5,950 nt of DNA from Anaerolineae bacterium (lineage in GTDB: Bacteria > Chloroflexota > Anaerolineae > J102): NCBI GenBank assembly GCA_026992375.1, contig JALXAF010000252.1, positions 1-5,950 on the forward strand, given 5' to 3'. Below, one piece after another: positions 5,305 to 5,950 of this stretch. Under the pieces are notes generated by a model. That model saw only the letters and a list, made by a program, of their open reading frames with translations. It was not told the DNA's origin and did not search any database. The position numbers and the translations under genes are program-made. Within the stretch, counting starts at the first letter, position 1, and every line of letters begins with the position of its first letter.

Positions 5305-5950
5305 ATGCGCGCTATCGACATCATTGCAAAAAAACGAGACGGTCTGGAATTGACTGATGCAGAAATAGATTTCTTCATTCAGGGATACACCCGAGGCGAT
5401 ATCCCCGACTATCAGGCTGCGGCCTGGGCCATGGCCGTTTTGCTGCGGGGCATGACCGATCAGGAAGTCACCGATCTCACCCTGAGCATGGCCCGCTCGG
5501 GCGAAATGCTGGACCTAAGCGACGTGACAAAACCGGTGGCTGACAAACACTCCACAGGCGGCGTGGGCGACAAAGTCACCCTGGCCCTGGCCCCGCTGGT
5601 CGCGGCCGCGGGCCAGCCCATCGGCAAGATGTCGGGCCGGGGCCTGGGATTTTCGGGCGGCACGCTGGATAAACTGGAATCCATCCCCGGGTGGCGTGGC
5701 GAACTCAGCGACGCCGAATTTCGCAAACAACTGGCCGAGATCGGCATCGTGGTGGCGGGCCAGACCGCAGACCTGGCTCCCGCGGACAAAAAACTCTACG
5801 CACTGCGGGATGTGACCGCGACCGTGCCCAGCATGGCCCTCATTGCATCCTCCATCATGTCCAAAAAACTGGCCGCCGGCGCCGATATCATCCTGCTGGA
5901 TGTCAAGGTGGGCAACGGCGCATTCATGCAGACCCTGGATGAGGCCATCG
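5305..5950 (+). CDS. deoA: Thymidine / pyrimidine-nucleoside phosphorylase, N-terminal half (cut by window edge)
   Basis: Cytosolic salvage enzyme that phosphorolyses pyrimidine (deoxy)nucleosides to the base and (deoxy)ribose-1-phosphate. The first 215 residues are present, about half of the usual 430-440. They cover the helical N-domain and much of the phosphate-binding alpha/beta domain. Motifs are KKRDG (9-13), DKHSTGGVGDKV (80-91; Lys81 and His82 match E. coli Lys84 and His85), SGRGLGFSGGTLDKLE (110-125), GQTADLAPADKKLYALRD (152-169) and LDVKVGNGAF (198-207). Arg168, Ser183 and Lys187 match the thymine-binding Arg171, Ser186 and Lys190 of E. coli DeoA, so an active enzyme is expected. 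The signature reads GFSGGT rather than the usual GHTGGT. The start ATG has GAGG eight bases upstream within a small hairpin. Thymidine-specific (deoA) and broad pyrimidine (pdp) forms cannot be separated here; the symbol is the general one. It is divergent from the rhomboid operon; downstream genes are outside the window. Confidence 0.95.
   Translation, partial: MRAIDIIAKKRDGLELTDAEIDFFIQGYTRGDIPDYQAAAWAMAVLLRGMTDQEVTDLTLSMARSGEMLDLSDVTKPVADKHSTGGVGDKVTLALAPLVAAAGQPIGKMSGRGLGFSGGTLDKLESIPGWRGELSDAEFRKQLAEIGIVVAGQTADLAPADKKLYALRDVTATVPSMALIASSIMSKKLAAGADIILLDVKVGNGAFMQTLDEAI

Noticed and set aside
1..5950. Search for a novel defence, mobile or biosynthetic system, repeats, or RNA genes
   Set aside because: All six genes belong to well-known families, and I found no transposase, integrase, att sites, direct-repeat arrays, tRNA-like folds or long non-coding gap (the largest is about 190 bases).

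Overview
The window holds six protein-coding genes and no RNA genes, insertion sequences, CRISPR arrays or phage genes. Gene density is high and the sequence is GC-rich. A 316-residue heme O synthase, a Rv1155-like PPOX/F420-type oxidoreductase, a rhomboid with a GxST serine motif, and a secreted M14 peptidase with an Ig-like domain together suggest Chloroflexota (Anaerolineae/Caldilineae-like). This is a judgement from remembered family resemblance; there is no 16S or marker gene here to prove it.

Layout. The left part (1-1242) is read on the minus strand: a PPOX-fold oxidoreductase is followed after 28 bases by a polytopic GT-C membrane glycosyltransferase that runs off the left edge. Divergent from these, ctaB (1434-2384, plus) has a clear TTGACA-N18-TACAAT promoter in the intergenic gap. 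That promoter fixes its start codon well inside the longest open frame. ctaB converges on the next transcription unit with only 4 bases between the two stop codons. That unit (5183 down to 2389, minus) is a two-gene operon: a rhomboid intramembrane serine protease and a secreted zinc carboxypeptidase, joined by an ATGA stop/start overlap. Its promoter sits so close to the rhomboid start that the mRNA is probably leaderless. Divergent from it, a thymidine/pyrimidine-nucleoside phosphorylase gene begins at 5305 and is cut by the right edge.

Functional picture. The genes look like ordinary, mostly unconnected chromosomal functions: surface glycosylation, a flavin/F420 redox enzyme, heme O for terminal oxidases, envelope and extracellular proteolysis, and nucleoside salvage. 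The most coherent unit is the protease pair. I do not see an undescribed multi-gene system. The least explained signal is a shared sequence in front of two unrelated genes (the oxidoreductase and the phosphorylase): an inverted repeat TTATC-N6/7-GATAA running into an identical GGATAAACCCATG at the start codon. Other points worth checking are the Thr in place of the catalytic Arg127 and the carboxypeptidase-B-like Asp in the M14 enzyme, the likely leaderless rhomboid mRNA, and the altered phosphorylase signature.
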